Below, piece by piece: positions 20,134-29,012 of a DNA stretch of 64,000 nucleotides. This DNA comes from Kitagawia praeruptora (lineage: Eukaryota; Streptophyta; Magnoliopsida; Apiales; Apiaceae). Positions within the stretch are counted from its first letter, which is position 1; every line of letters starts with the position of its first letter. A program made the position numbers and the translations under genes. The notes under the pieces were generated by a model. That model searched no databases and was not told where the DNA came from. It worked only from the letters and a program-made list of their open reading frames with translations. The stretch is taken from the NCBI GenBank assembly GCA_037693485.1, contig CM075348.1, positions 104,826,109 through 104,890,108 of the forward strand, given 5' to 3'.

Positions 20134-21424
20134 TGTTGAGTATAGAATAAAGTAAAAGAATACAGAGGGGGGGGGGTGAATGGATTCTTGAACTTTTCTT
20201 GTTCGAGTCTATGTAGCAAGTAAGTGTTTGTGTGTGCAAGAGTGAAGGTGCGGATAAAGAACAACACAAGACACAATATCACTTTAATCTAATGTATTAT
20301 TAGATAAAAGTTGCTACAATCTGTGAATACAAATGATAGTATTCTCAGCTTCGTTTTTCTCAGAGAGATACAGCTTACAGTGTATGAAAAACTTGACTCA
20401 CAAAGTTAATGACTAAGGAAGTGAGGCTGTATCCTTATAGAACATGGATACAACCTACTTACTCAAAATAAGGTAGCTAAACAAATTACTTTCTGGTCTG
20501 TCTATCCTTTTTGAGTAAATGTCCAAACGGTTACAGATTTGACTTTGCAAAGCCTGTTCAGATCCACTTCTTTAGCCCCTTGTCTCTTCTATATCTCTCC
20601 AAGCTTCCTTGTAGGCTTTCCAGAGCACGTTACAGATTGTGGTCCATAAAGTGCATTGGCTTGTTGCTGGTTTCTGACTTGTACAATTTCTTCAGTATTG
20701 TGTCTCCAAGAATGTATTCGAGAAGTGACTAAGTAAGTGATTCGAGAACTAGAATTGACTTGATCGATAACTCTGAGTTCTCGGACACTGTTATATTGAC
20801 ATGTCGAACCACTTCTCGAATAGCTCTTTTCCATCAGGATTCCTTGAGTTGTCGAATAGAACATTTGACTTATCGAATCCTCGAGATATCGAATAGCTTT
20901 CTGAGTCCTTGAGATATCGAATGGAACTTTAACTTGTTGACTCTTTGAGAACTCGAATACCACTTTGACTTGTTGACTTCTTGAGTTCTCGAATAGAGTA
21001 GTAGACATATCGAATCTCTGAGATATCGAATGAGATATCGAACAGTGTATTCAGAGATATCGAATAGTGTCTTGAGATATCGAATCCCTGACTTCTCGAA
21101 TGTTGGACTTCTCGAATAGACAAATATAATTCTCGAATTGGTACTTAGGCAAATTCTTCATTTCTTCAAATCCCAACTTGTGATTATTTAACAGTCTTTA
21201 TCTTCTTGCTTGAGGCATGAACCTTGGAACTTCTTTCAAGCATTATTCTTGACTATATAAGTACAGTTACACAACTAGGATTTGATGCCTACTATAAGTA
21301 CAAAACAAATAGAAACTCTACAACTAGAGGTTTCCTCAGTTAAGAGGTCATGTAAGTAATGCAAAGCATTACAGACAATTAGGCTTGTTATTAGATGTAT
21401 ACAGGCATGCCTCCGTGACTAACA
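20134..21424 (-). mobile_element. 5' LTR of the minus-strand Sirevirus
   Basis: In element orientation the LTR begins TGTTAGTCACGGAGGC at 21424 and ends ...TATACTCAACA at 20134, giving 1291 bp with TG...CA ends. The inner end abuts the PBS. The middle (about 20710-21140) is packed with short motifs around TATTCGA and ATATCGAAT. Near the inner end is a C-run seen as GGGGGGGGG at 20166-20174, like the CCCCC tract close to the 3' end of other Sirevirus LTRs. A second copy of the LTR was not found, so the outer edge rests on the TG terminus and on the neighbouring chromovirus insertion. Confidence 0.75.
20711..21140 (-). repeat. LTR motif array (TATTCGA / ATATCGAAT family)
   Basis: About 430 bp contain roughly 18 copies of closely related 9-13-mers such as GAGATATCGAATAG, GACTTCTCGAATAG, GAGAACTCGAATA and GAGTTGTCGAATAG, in both orientations and at spacings of about 15-35 bp. 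The variable centre (ATATC, TTCTC, AACTC, GTTGTC) is joined to a constant CGAATA. Repeated, partly palindromic motifs in LTRs have been described as a Sirevirus feature. Confidence 0.8.
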
Positions 21425-21425
21425 A

Positions 21426-21687
21426 ATATCTAGAGATTTGATTTGATATTGTCCCATATGTTTAGGGATTTACCTTATTATTTGTGATTTGATTTTATAT
21501 GATCCCATATGTTTAGGGATTTGTTTTTTGACTTTGGTTTTGATATTCGATATATATAGACCGGACATGATACATTTCTAGGCACGCTTGGTTATATACA
21601 TTTTCCTGGGAATAATACTATTGATTATTATTCTTGAGGCTTATATAATTCTTGCGAAATTCTTCATTTCTTATATTGTCCTGCATC
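21426..21687 (+). mobile_element. Left LTR of the short-LTR chromovirus
   Basis: This 262-bp direct repeat of 24511-24772 differs at only a handful of positions visible by eye. It holds two copies of a 33-bp-spaced sub-repeat reading CCCATATGTTTAGGGATTT. A TATA-like TATATATAG lies at 21551, followed by ACCGGACATG. The termini are not a clean TG...CA; the edges are set by the repeat and by the AACAA duplication. Confidence 0.88.
21551..21559 (+). promoter_or_regulatory. TATA box in chromovirus LTR
   Basis: TATATATAG lies mid-LTR, about 135 bp before the LTR end, a sensible place for the retrotransposon promoter. The right LTR has the same element near 24635. Confidence 0.5.
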
Positions 21688-21737
21688 AAATTGGTATCAG
21701 AGCCGAATTCCTACATTTTTTTACTATTCATCGATCG

Positions 21738-21885
21738 TACTGTTCATTGCTATTTTCACTGTTCATTACTGTTCACCGCTGTTACTGTCCATCGTCGTCA
21801 CTGTTCATTGCTGCTACTGTTCATCACTATTACTGTTCACCACTGTTATCGTTCATCACTGCCTCTTGTTCATCACTGCCTCTTC
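21738..21885 (+). repeat. CACTGTTCA-type simple repeats in the leader
   Basis: Between the PBS and gag the leader repeats short units such as CACTGTTCATTACTGTTCAC and CACTGTTCATTGCTGC with a three-base rhythm. It opens a spurious ORF but carries no known coding motif. The remaining leader to 22395 is AT-rich. Confidence 0.6.
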
Positions 21886-22395
21886 TCCAGACATCAGTTG
21901 TCCATCCTTCTGGTTTGTGCGTAAGAAATAAAAGGGTAACCCGTATCCGTCTCTATCTCATATATACATACACCCCTTCATATATATACATCTTGCTTCA
22001 CGTATTTCATTTCACTCACGTTGAGTTACCAAATCCCACATTTTAATCAGCCTCGAGTAATAATTTTGAGGCCATCTGTTTTCTTTATTTATTTAAGTAT
22101 TACTTTGGTTCATTATTAAAAAAAATAGAAAAGGAGTTAAAAAAAATTTCTGTTTTAAATATGAGGATCATTATCCATATTATAAGAATATTTAATTCAT
22201 AATATTAGTAGTTAATTCTCCTAGCGTATTTGTGTGGATTCATTTTCGTAGTTGCATAATTATTCCATACTAGTTGCATATTTTCTATCACGTTTATTTT
22301 ATTTCTTTGAGATTAGTGATAATATCTATCGTTGAGTTATAATTTAATTGTTTAATTAATTCCTGTCATATCTCAGCTTTGCATTTAGATACATC

Positions 22396-24510
22396 ATGGT
22401 AGGTACACGTAGTGGCATTAGCACTGACGCCGAGCCGACTATGGCTCAAGTTTTCCAGAGTTTACAGGCACTCACCACTAGAATGGAAGCGATGGAAACT
22501 AAGCTTTATGGGGTATATGCTAGGATGGATACGTTAGAACCTGAGCTTGTTGCGAATCAGGAGGGGAATCGGAACGAAGAGGTGTTCGATCCACCTCGAC
22601 GTTGGGATCGTGAAAGAGATGAGGGATATCGTAACTACAGGGACCATGACCATTATGATTATAGGCGACACGATGTGTCGAAAATTAAGGTAGATGCCCC
22701 TGAGTTTGATGGGAGATTTGACCCTGATGCGTTCTCTGACTGGTTGGCCAGTATAGAGAAGTTCTTTGATTGGCATCAGATGGGTGATGAGTATAGGGTT
22801 AGGTTTGCCAAGATGAAGCTTGTAAAGCAAGCTAACATCTTTTGGAGCAGTGTCGAGAGAGATATCGAGCGCACGGGACAACCGCCTATTAGGCATTGGG
22901 TTGAGATGAAAATGTGCTTGTCTCGGTACTACCTGCCTAGGGGACATAAGGATAGGTTGATAGAGCAGTTTGATAACCTCTACCAGGGTACTATGCCTCT
23001 TGCTGAGTAAATCAGCAAATTTTGGGAATTGCTCCATAGGTGTGATCTTAAGGAGGAGACTCGCATGACCCTCGTTAAGTTTCACAATAATATGCGACCA
23101 GAGCTTAGACAGCATGTGCTCATTAATCAGATGAACACGTTAGAGGATATTTTTCAGGTCGCATTAGAGCATGAGTATCGGTTGAAGGACCCCTCCCAGC
23201 AGAGGAGTGCTTCATACTCGAGTCAGACAGTGAGTCGGGCCACACCCCAGAGTCGGACAGTTTTCGCACCTCATGGGAGTACTAGATCTAGTAACAGTGT
23301 GAGTGCCCCTATTAGACAGCCACTAGGTACCTCCACTCTTAATTGCTTATATTGCCAGGAGCCAGGGCATAGGCCATTTGAGTGCCCGAAGAAGAAGAAG
23401 AGTGTGACCCATATTGGAGCTATTCCAGAGGGAGAGGATGACATTCCCGTAGTTGATGAGTTTAGCTCACATGATGCATTGGACGATGACGCGGAGCAGA
23501 GCCTAGAGATGGCTGGTCGTCAGTTGAGTGTCATGCAATGCATGTATACTCATGTGAGGGAGGAAGATTGGAGGAGAACTTCTATCTTCCATATCTTCAA
23601 CAGGGTTGGGGGAGTGTCGTCTAAGGTCATTATTGATGGGGGTAGTTGTCTTGATGTGGTTGCCGAGATCGCAGTTGCGCGATTGAAGCTAAAGGCTGAA
23701 CCACATCCACACCCTTATAGTGTTGCTTGGGTCAACAAGACGTCTATTCCTGTGACTCATAGATGTCTTGTACCGATCCACCTAGAGGGTTACGAGGAGA
23801 GTGTATGGTGTGATGTCCTCCCCATGGATGTTGCTCATATACTCCTCGGGCGACCTTGGTTATATGACCGCAGTGTGACTCACTATGGGAGACAGAACAC
23901 TTATGTGTTTATGCATAATGGGCAGAGGGTCACTTTGCAACCTAGTAGACCTCGTGACATTCCCAGAAGTGAGGCGAAGGTCAACAACGTAACTACACAA
24001 CCAACTAAATCTCTCCATGTTTTGAAGAAGAATGAGTTTGAGAGATGTGCCTTAGAGTCTAAGGTTGTGTATATGCTAGTTGCTAGAGAGGTGAGAGACA
24101 CACCCGTAGAGAGGGGTACTGAGCTTCCTAGGGACGTTCAGTAGATTCTTGATGAGTTTGCAGATGTCATGCCCGATGAGCTACCCCAGGGATTGCCACC
24201 TCTTAGAGACATCCAGCACGCTATAGACTTAGTCCCTGGATCTTCATTACCTAACCAGCCACATTATAGGATGAATCCTACTGAGCAGATAGAGATGTGG
24301 CGACAGGTTGAGGAGTTGTTGAGTAAGGGATTTGTGAGAGAGAGTCTTAGCCCTTGTGCTGTACTAGCCTTGTTCACACCAAAGGCTGATGGTAGTTTGA
24401 GGATGTGCTATGATAGTCGAGCTATCAACAAGATCACCGTCAAGTATAGGTTTCCTATCCCTAGACTTGATGACATGCTAGATATGGTTGTTGGACCAAC
24501 TCATCATATA
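22396..24510 (+). pseudogene. Chromovirus gag-pol fragment with two stops, truncated in RT
   Basis: The ATG at 22396 starts MVGTRSGISTDAEPTMAQVF. Gag contains FDGRFDPDAFSDWLASIEKF and RHWVEMKMCLSRYYLP. One frame continues throughout, broken by TAA at 23008 (LAE*ISKFW) and TAG at 24142 (DVQ*ILDEF). Zinc knuckle: CLYCQEPGHRPFEC. Protease: VIIDGGSCLDVVAE, where the usual D-S/T-G is D-G-G, then ILLGRPWLYDR. RT starts with LPPLRDIQHAIDLVPGSSLP and ends just after FPIPRLDDMLDMVVG, before the YxDD motif. Both stops are one C-to-T change from Gln codons. Confidence 0.88.
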
Positions 24511-24772
24511 ATATCTAGAGATTTGATTTGATATTGTCCCATATGTTTAGGGATTTACCTTATTATTTGTGATTTGATTTTATATGATCCCATATGTTTA
24601 GGGATTTGTTTTTTGACTTTGGTTTTGATATTCGGTATATATAGACCGAACATGATACATTTCTAGGCACGCTTGGTTATATACATTTTCTTGGAAATAA
24701 TACTATTGATTATTATTCTTGAGACTTATATAATTCTTGCGAAATTCTTCATTTCTTATATTGTCCTGCATC
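24511..24772 (+). mobile_element. Right LTR of the short-LTR chromovirus
   Basis: This is the 262-bp direct repeat of 21426-21687. It follows truncated RT sequence directly, with no polypurine tract between, so the deletion reached exactly or nearly to the LTR edge. It is followed by the AACAA duplication. Confidence 0.88.
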
Positions 24773-24777
24773 AACAA

Positions 24778-25609
24778 CCTAATACGTGTTGTTGTGTTTG
24801 GTCAATATACAACTTCCACTCTTAAGGAAATGCAACCAAAAATAATAAATAAAGAAACTCCATCTAAATAAAACTGCTAGTAAATTAACTTAATTCTATG
24901 ACTAAGTGGAATTATTTTTTTTATCAAAATAAACCACAAGCAGACAAAATAATAATTGTTGGTCTCCCAACAGATTACAATGAGACACGTATGGGTAGGT
25001 AATTTTTCAAAGGTAAATCACCCTAGTCTAGTTCACAATTTTCTTATAAGTACGAAGTTTTAATTATTTTTTCTTACTACACAGAACGATGGGATTTCCC
25101 TCACCTGTAGACTACTTTAGAATTATAACTAAATAAGAAGTAGGAGTAATCGGCTTAGATCTACTAGTAGCAAGTAAAAGTTGAACATGTTGCACGATGG
25201 CAGATTTTAGAAAAAGCATATTAGCAAGACCCCAAAACACTTTTCAAAATACCTTTTTCAAACTCTTAAATTGCTAATCAGAAACAACAGTGGATATACC
25301 TATTCTACCTTAAACAGCAAAAAAAACTATGTGTGCATGATTCAATAACAAACAGTATGCCCCGTCTTCCATTTACGAAACATTGAGATATAAAATACAG
25401 TTAAGCCATAAAGTGCAATTAGTAAAACCTGATATCATCCTCGTCATCCTCACCATTCACCAACATCAACTCCAAGAAGTCCAAGCTACAGTGTTCAACA
25501 CAAAACATTAGCGGAATACGGTAATCAAGAGTTCTAAACATTAGTTTTAGGTAGCTACTAAAACTTGTATGTAAACAAAATAACCAAACGTAGCATATTA
25601 TTAGAGTAA
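24778..25609. other. AT-rich intergenic DNA, nothing recognised
   Basis: No coding motif, terminal repeat or tandem structure was recognised. A 77-codon minus-strand ORF (25419-25652) overlaps the Helitron-like end and has no known features. The left edge is the original flank of the Sirevirus LTR. Confidence 0.5.
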
Positions 25610-25649
25610 CTAGCATAATAACCCGTGCGAGGCACGGGTCATCCTCTAG
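25610..25649 (-). mobile_element. Helitron-like 3' terminus
   Basis: ACCCGTGC-GAG-GCACGGGT at 25621-25639 is a perfect 8-bp stem with a 3-base loop. On the minus strand it is followed after 7 bases by CTAG and then T, which fits the Helitron 3' end (GC-rich hairpin, short gap, CTRR, insertion before T). On the plus strand CTAG also follows after 6 bases, but the next base is C. I therefore prefer the minus-strand reading, which places the element body to the right and would include the MPP10 fragment. The 5' TC end was not located. Confidence 0.45.
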
Positions 25650-26389
25650 CAATTGCTATAAATTCTGTATAATTTTACGATTTAAGGATATTTTTTAATA
25701 TAATTGCATCTTTTATATTCATACATATTATAATATCATTATTTTAATTTATGTATTATTTTATTTATGTATAGATCATATGAGCATAAAAAAAGGATGT
25801 TTTATAGCATATAAATATATTGTATAGGTTATAACACAATTTCTTTTAGAACAATGATAAAAAGACATATCATCGATGTGAATAATACTCATCATACAAT
25901 ACTTTCCAGATAAAATTAGTATGTTCCTTAATATTTATTTCTTTAAAAATCTCATCAAGATATATAAGTCACATAGAATTATAATCCGAAATTACTAGAT
26001 GGCTGATTCCCAACACCAACATATTTCATATATTTTTTGCATAAATATTAAAGGGATGGTGCTTTTGTAATTTATAAACATATATAAATATTATCGTAAG
26101 TTCACAACCATTAAAATGACACTTTTTGCACTTGTGTTGTGGTTTAATTTATAGTAATAGATAGATTGTGTATCATATTGTGAAACCTAAAATATTATAT
26201 TTTTAAAATAATATGAGTCACCATTATTTTTACTAAAAAATTAAAATAATAGTAAAAATAAGATAATGGAGAGGTCGGGTTTGTGTGAAAGGTTTATTAA
26301 CTCAAAATAATAAAGTCCATGCAACACAAAAGTTAGTAGGATAAATTGTGTAGAAGAGGTTCTAGGTACGATTCACCATAAAATAAATT
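25650..26389. other. AT-rich sequence, possible Helitron body
   Basis: There is no ORF with recognisable motifs here. It lies between the Helitron-like hairpin and the MPP10 fragment and would be internal to the Helitron if the minus-strand reading is correct. Confidence 0.35.
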
Positions 26390-26848
26390 TTACTCATTTT
26401 TCAATTTTTCCATTTTTTCCAGCTCGGTCCTCGTCACTCTCTCTCTCCAACTCATCTCTCTCCTCACTCTCTCTCTCCAACTCATCTCTCTCCTCACTCT
26501 CTCTCTCTCTCCCTCCTCTAGCTCAAAAAACTCCCTAATCTCTCCCACATCTCTCTCAAACCTCTTGACATCGCGACGTAAACTGGAAACCAAACCCTGA
26601 GTCTGCAAATCAATCTACTGCCAAATCTGCTCCGCATCAAATCCATCAATCAACAACGTATCAAACGGCGACTTAACAGCGTGTGGCTTCAACAAATTAA
26701 ATATATGCTTCGAAGCGGACCGAGCTGACTTAGCGAGTTCAGGTAAAGGAGATAAGAATTGAGGCGGAGGTGTTGATTTGAGGCAGTCAAGAACGTTCCC
26801 TAAGCTCGGAACGACGTCGTTTGGAACGGCTGTGGTGGTGCTGGTCAT
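26390..26848 (-). pseudogene. MPP10: MPP10-like N-terminal gene fragment
   Basis: The ATG at 26848 opens a frame with LSPLPELAKSARSASKHIF, then KSPFDTLLIDGFDAEQIWQ, an in-frame TAG at 26615 and IDLQTQGLVSSLRRDVKRFE. I recognise the DGFDAEQIWQQIDLQ block as the N-terminal region of MPP10, the U3 snoRNP/SSU-processome protein of 18S rRNA maturation. The TAG stands where a second Gln is expected, so it is probably CAG to TAG. After VKRFE the match ends and the frame goes into a low-complexity Arg/Glu repeat (WRERVRREMS) to 26390. The rest of MPP10 (several hundred residues) is absent. It is either a captured gene fragment or the wreck of a gene copy. Confidence 0.65.
26438..26520 (-). repeat. 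CT-rich tandem repeat
   Basis: Units of about 30 bp reading TCACTCTCTCTCTCCAACTC then ATCTCTCTCC occur twice and in part a third time. In the minus frame they give the repeated RVRREMSWRE peptide that replaces normal MPP10 sequence. Confidence 0.75.
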
Positions 26849-27608
26849 TTTGGGGAGAGAGAGAGAGAGATGAGGAGGGGTTTTTAGTGGGGTTTTAGGA
26901 GGGGAGATATGGGTGGATGATGTTAAACGGGTCGGGTTGCCGCTTAACCAATTATTTTCGTTTTTCTTCCAAAATGTTTAATTACCATAAAATGAATTTG
27001 GTTTGGGAAATATGTTAAATCATTATTTTTTTCACTTTTGATTGATTGCTTAAATTTATTAAAAGTAAAATATTGGCAATGGCCAATTTTCTAAATGAAC
27101 CTAAATATTTTTCAAAAGTAAAATATTGGAAATATGTATCTAGTTTTTAGGATTAATTATCAAGTTTATTACTAAAATGAACCTAAATTATCAACTTGAA
27201 AAGAATTTTAGCTAGATCATTAAAATCAACTGCATATACATTTTGTTAAATAACTTGCTTATTTTAAACGTAAAATATTAGTAAATTATTTAACAAAGTA
27301 TATCTATAGTTAACTTAAATAACTTATTTAAGATCATTTTTAATTTAATGGCCAACTCGATATTTTAAATTTACTTCAATGACTAATTCGATATTTTTTT
27401 ATACCATGTAAGTCCACCATCATAAAAAGGAGAGTCTGGGGTAAAAGCTATCAAGTTTTAAATTATCGAGTTAAAGATAATTAACCCATCTTTTTTATAA
27501 GATGGGTTAATTATTGAGTTAAAACTTCTCTTACTCACTTCAAAAAGTTGTTTGGTGATACTTACTTAGGAAGATTGTATTGTTTTCAGTAAACAATGTG
27601 GTGTAATA
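26849..27608. other. Flank of the MPP10 fragment, non-coding
   Basis: Just upstream of the MPP10 ATG is a CT/GA-rich tract (GAGAGAGAGAGAGATGAGG on the plus strand) and a GGGT-rich stretch, as in a 5' UTR and promoter. Beyond about 26940 it turns AT-rich, with repeated phrases such as AAAATGAACCTAAATTAT. No ORF was recognised. Confidence 0.4.
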
Positions 27609-27875
27609 CTACCTCTGTCCCATCCATTTATTTACACTTTCCTTTTTAGGATATCTTATCCAATTTTTTACATTTCTAAACTTTTCTAAACTGGTAAAAT
27701 TTTATAATATAAAAATCAAATACACCCACTACTTTCCTCCACTAACTCATTTTATACATTATATAGTGATGGGTCCCACCACTTTACTCATTTTTCCTAC
27801 TTCTCTTCTCCTTTATATTTTTTCTTGGTCTCCGTGCCCAATCCAAATGTAAACATTTGGATGGAATGGAGGGAG
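27609..27875. mobile_element. Stowaway-type MITE
   Basis: This 267-bp element has terminal inverted repeats. The left end reads CTACCTCTGTCCCATCCATT; the right end, reverse-complemented, reads CTCCCTCCATTCCATCCAAA. TA lies on both sides (27607-27608 and 27876-27877). The CTCCCTCCG/A-TYCC terminus and TA duplication are diagnostic of Stowaway MITEs (Tc1/mariner). No coding capacity. Confidence 0.88.
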
Positions 27876-27877
27876 TA

Positions 27878-28171
27878 GAACTTAATCGAGGAAGAAAGCA
27901 AGTGACTTGAGAGAGACATGTTATTAGACGAAACTGAACACGCTCTCAACTTGTCAGCTAATGACAAGGCGGTAGGTCGTGATGGGTTCAACGTGGGTTC
28001 CATTAAAATTCTTTGGCAGCACCTGAAACTCAAAACATTTCAATGCTTCAAAACATTTACGGATTCTCTAATCTTACCTAAAGGCTTTAACTCGTCTTTC
28101 ATTTGTCTTATACCCAAAAAGGAGAGTTCGGAATTAGTTACAAATTACAAACCCATTAGCGTGATCAATAG
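27878..28171 (+). pseudogene. L1-type LINE reverse transcriptase fragment
   Basis: A short frame (27918-28178) contains NDKAVGRDGFNVGSIKILWQ and then LPKGFNSSFICLIPKKESSE and YKPISVIN. This is the N-terminal RT block of plant L1 LINEs (KAPGPDGF...LIPK...RPISLIN). The fragment stops where element C begins in the opposite orientation, and starts next to the Stowaway MITE. Endonuclease and later RT motifs are missing. Confidence 0.8.
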
Positions 28172-28848
28172 TCAGTGAAAGAAATAGAACTACCATGCAT
28201 TCTATCATCATAAAAGAAATTACCCTCCTCCCTTTGAGTATTGCAAGAACTACGAGTCCTGGAGGCAATCCCAGTCGGAGCAGACTTTTCCTCAATGCTA
28301 ATTTTCCTCCTCTTGACTCTATCTCCACCAACCAAGTTCTTAGGCGTCTCAGCGCACCCAGTAGCTTGAGTCCTACCTGGATGAATCTCCGACACCAAGA
28401 TCTCCGCAAAGGAGACTTTCTTCAGATTCAATTCCGGTATCAAACCCTTCACCGGCTTTTTAGAGCTCTCTTCCTGTTTCACCAGTGGCAAACCTTTTTG
28501 GTTCATTTTAGGCTGAACCCCATCATCTAGCCTCCAAATAGCTTTATCCGCACTTCGGGTTCTAGAGCCAATTCCAGAAGCCGGACCAACATATTCATTC
28601 CGATTTTGCCTCCCTGCCTCACTTCCTTTAGTGTTGCCAGAAGGAATCACCGTCACAAGGTTCTCCGAAAAGGAGACCCTTTTCGGACTCATACTCGGTA
28701 CCAACCCCTTCCGAGTCATCGTCGATAGAGGTCGTACATCATTAGCCAACTCAGAGGAACAGTGAAAAAGGCGGGTACTAGAACTACCCATCTCCAACGG
28801 AGATCCATCCGAGAAGGAAACCTTCTTCCGATCCATACAAGAAACCAA
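28172..28848 (-). pseudogene. Element C protein, truncated RVxF-motif ORF
   Basis: The ATG at 28848 starts MVSCMDRKKVSFSDGSPLEM; a second ATG lies at the MDRKKV position. Further motifs are SPKRVSFSENLVTVIP near residue 55 and LKKVSFAEILVSEIHP near 144, so three K/R-V-S-F sites occur in about 160 residues. Basic patches RVKRRKIS and SRTRSS lie between and after them. The frame runs into the junction with the L1 RT fragment and stops at 28165. The C-terminal half found in elements A and B is missing. Confidence 0.65.
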
Positions 28849-29012
28849 GAAACAAAGAGAAGAAATTTAGTGAATGGGTGAGAGAATATGGAGGAAATAT
28901 GGATTACTGAAGGTTGGAAATGTAGATCTGATGGGAATTTGTGTAAGAATAAAGATTGCTACAAGAGGGTTTCTAGAGAGAAGGAGGAGATTCTCTCTCT
29001 AGACTCTCATTT
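28172..29012 (-). mobile_element. RT-less LINE-like element C, 3'-truncated
   Basis: This is a minus-strand piece with the AG-rich leader shared with element B: AGGGTTTCTAGAGAGAAGGA followed by GGAGATTCTCTCTCTAGACT on the plus strand near 28965-29010. It also has the first ~225 codons of the RVxF-type ORF. The 3' part, hairpin and poly-A are missing: the sequence switches to an oppositely oriented L1 RT fragment near 28172. The head-to-head junction could be a deletion/inversion within one L1-related insertion or two separate events. Confidence 0.65.

Larger units (their letters stand above)
2732..21424 (-). mobile_element. Sirevirus-type Ty1/copia element, nested and 3'-truncated
   Basis: Read on the minus strand, the order is 5' LTR (21424 to 20134), tRNA-iMet-type PBS, gag, pol (protease, integrase, RT, RNase H), a ~0.84 kb spacer and a long third ORF ending at 2732. 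This gag-pol-ORF3 order and the large size are typical of Sireviruses (SIRE-like copia). ORF3 is interrupted by an RTE LINE (3781-7793) and by LINE-like element A (about 9888-11905). Removing these leaves roughly 12.7 kb of host element. No 3' LTR was found: the sequence passes into an Athila-like fragment just beyond the ORF3 stop. Many nonsense and frameshift lesions show that it is dead. Confidence 0.85.
21426..24772 (+). mobile_element. Short-LTR chromovirus (Ty3/gypsy), internally deleted
   Basis: It is bounded by near-identical 262-bp LTRs (21426-21687 and 24511-24772) and a 5-bp duplication AACAA (21421-21425 and 24773-24777). The PBS TTGGTATCAGAGCC (21691) follows the left LTR. Gag and the start of pol resemble Reina-type chromoviruses by the protease-like region and small LTRs. 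The coding region stops abruptly inside RT and joins the right LTR, so RT, RNase H, integrase and the PPT are gone. The insertion lies across the outer edge of the Sirevirus LTR (ending 21424), so it is younger than that element. Confidence 0.9.
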
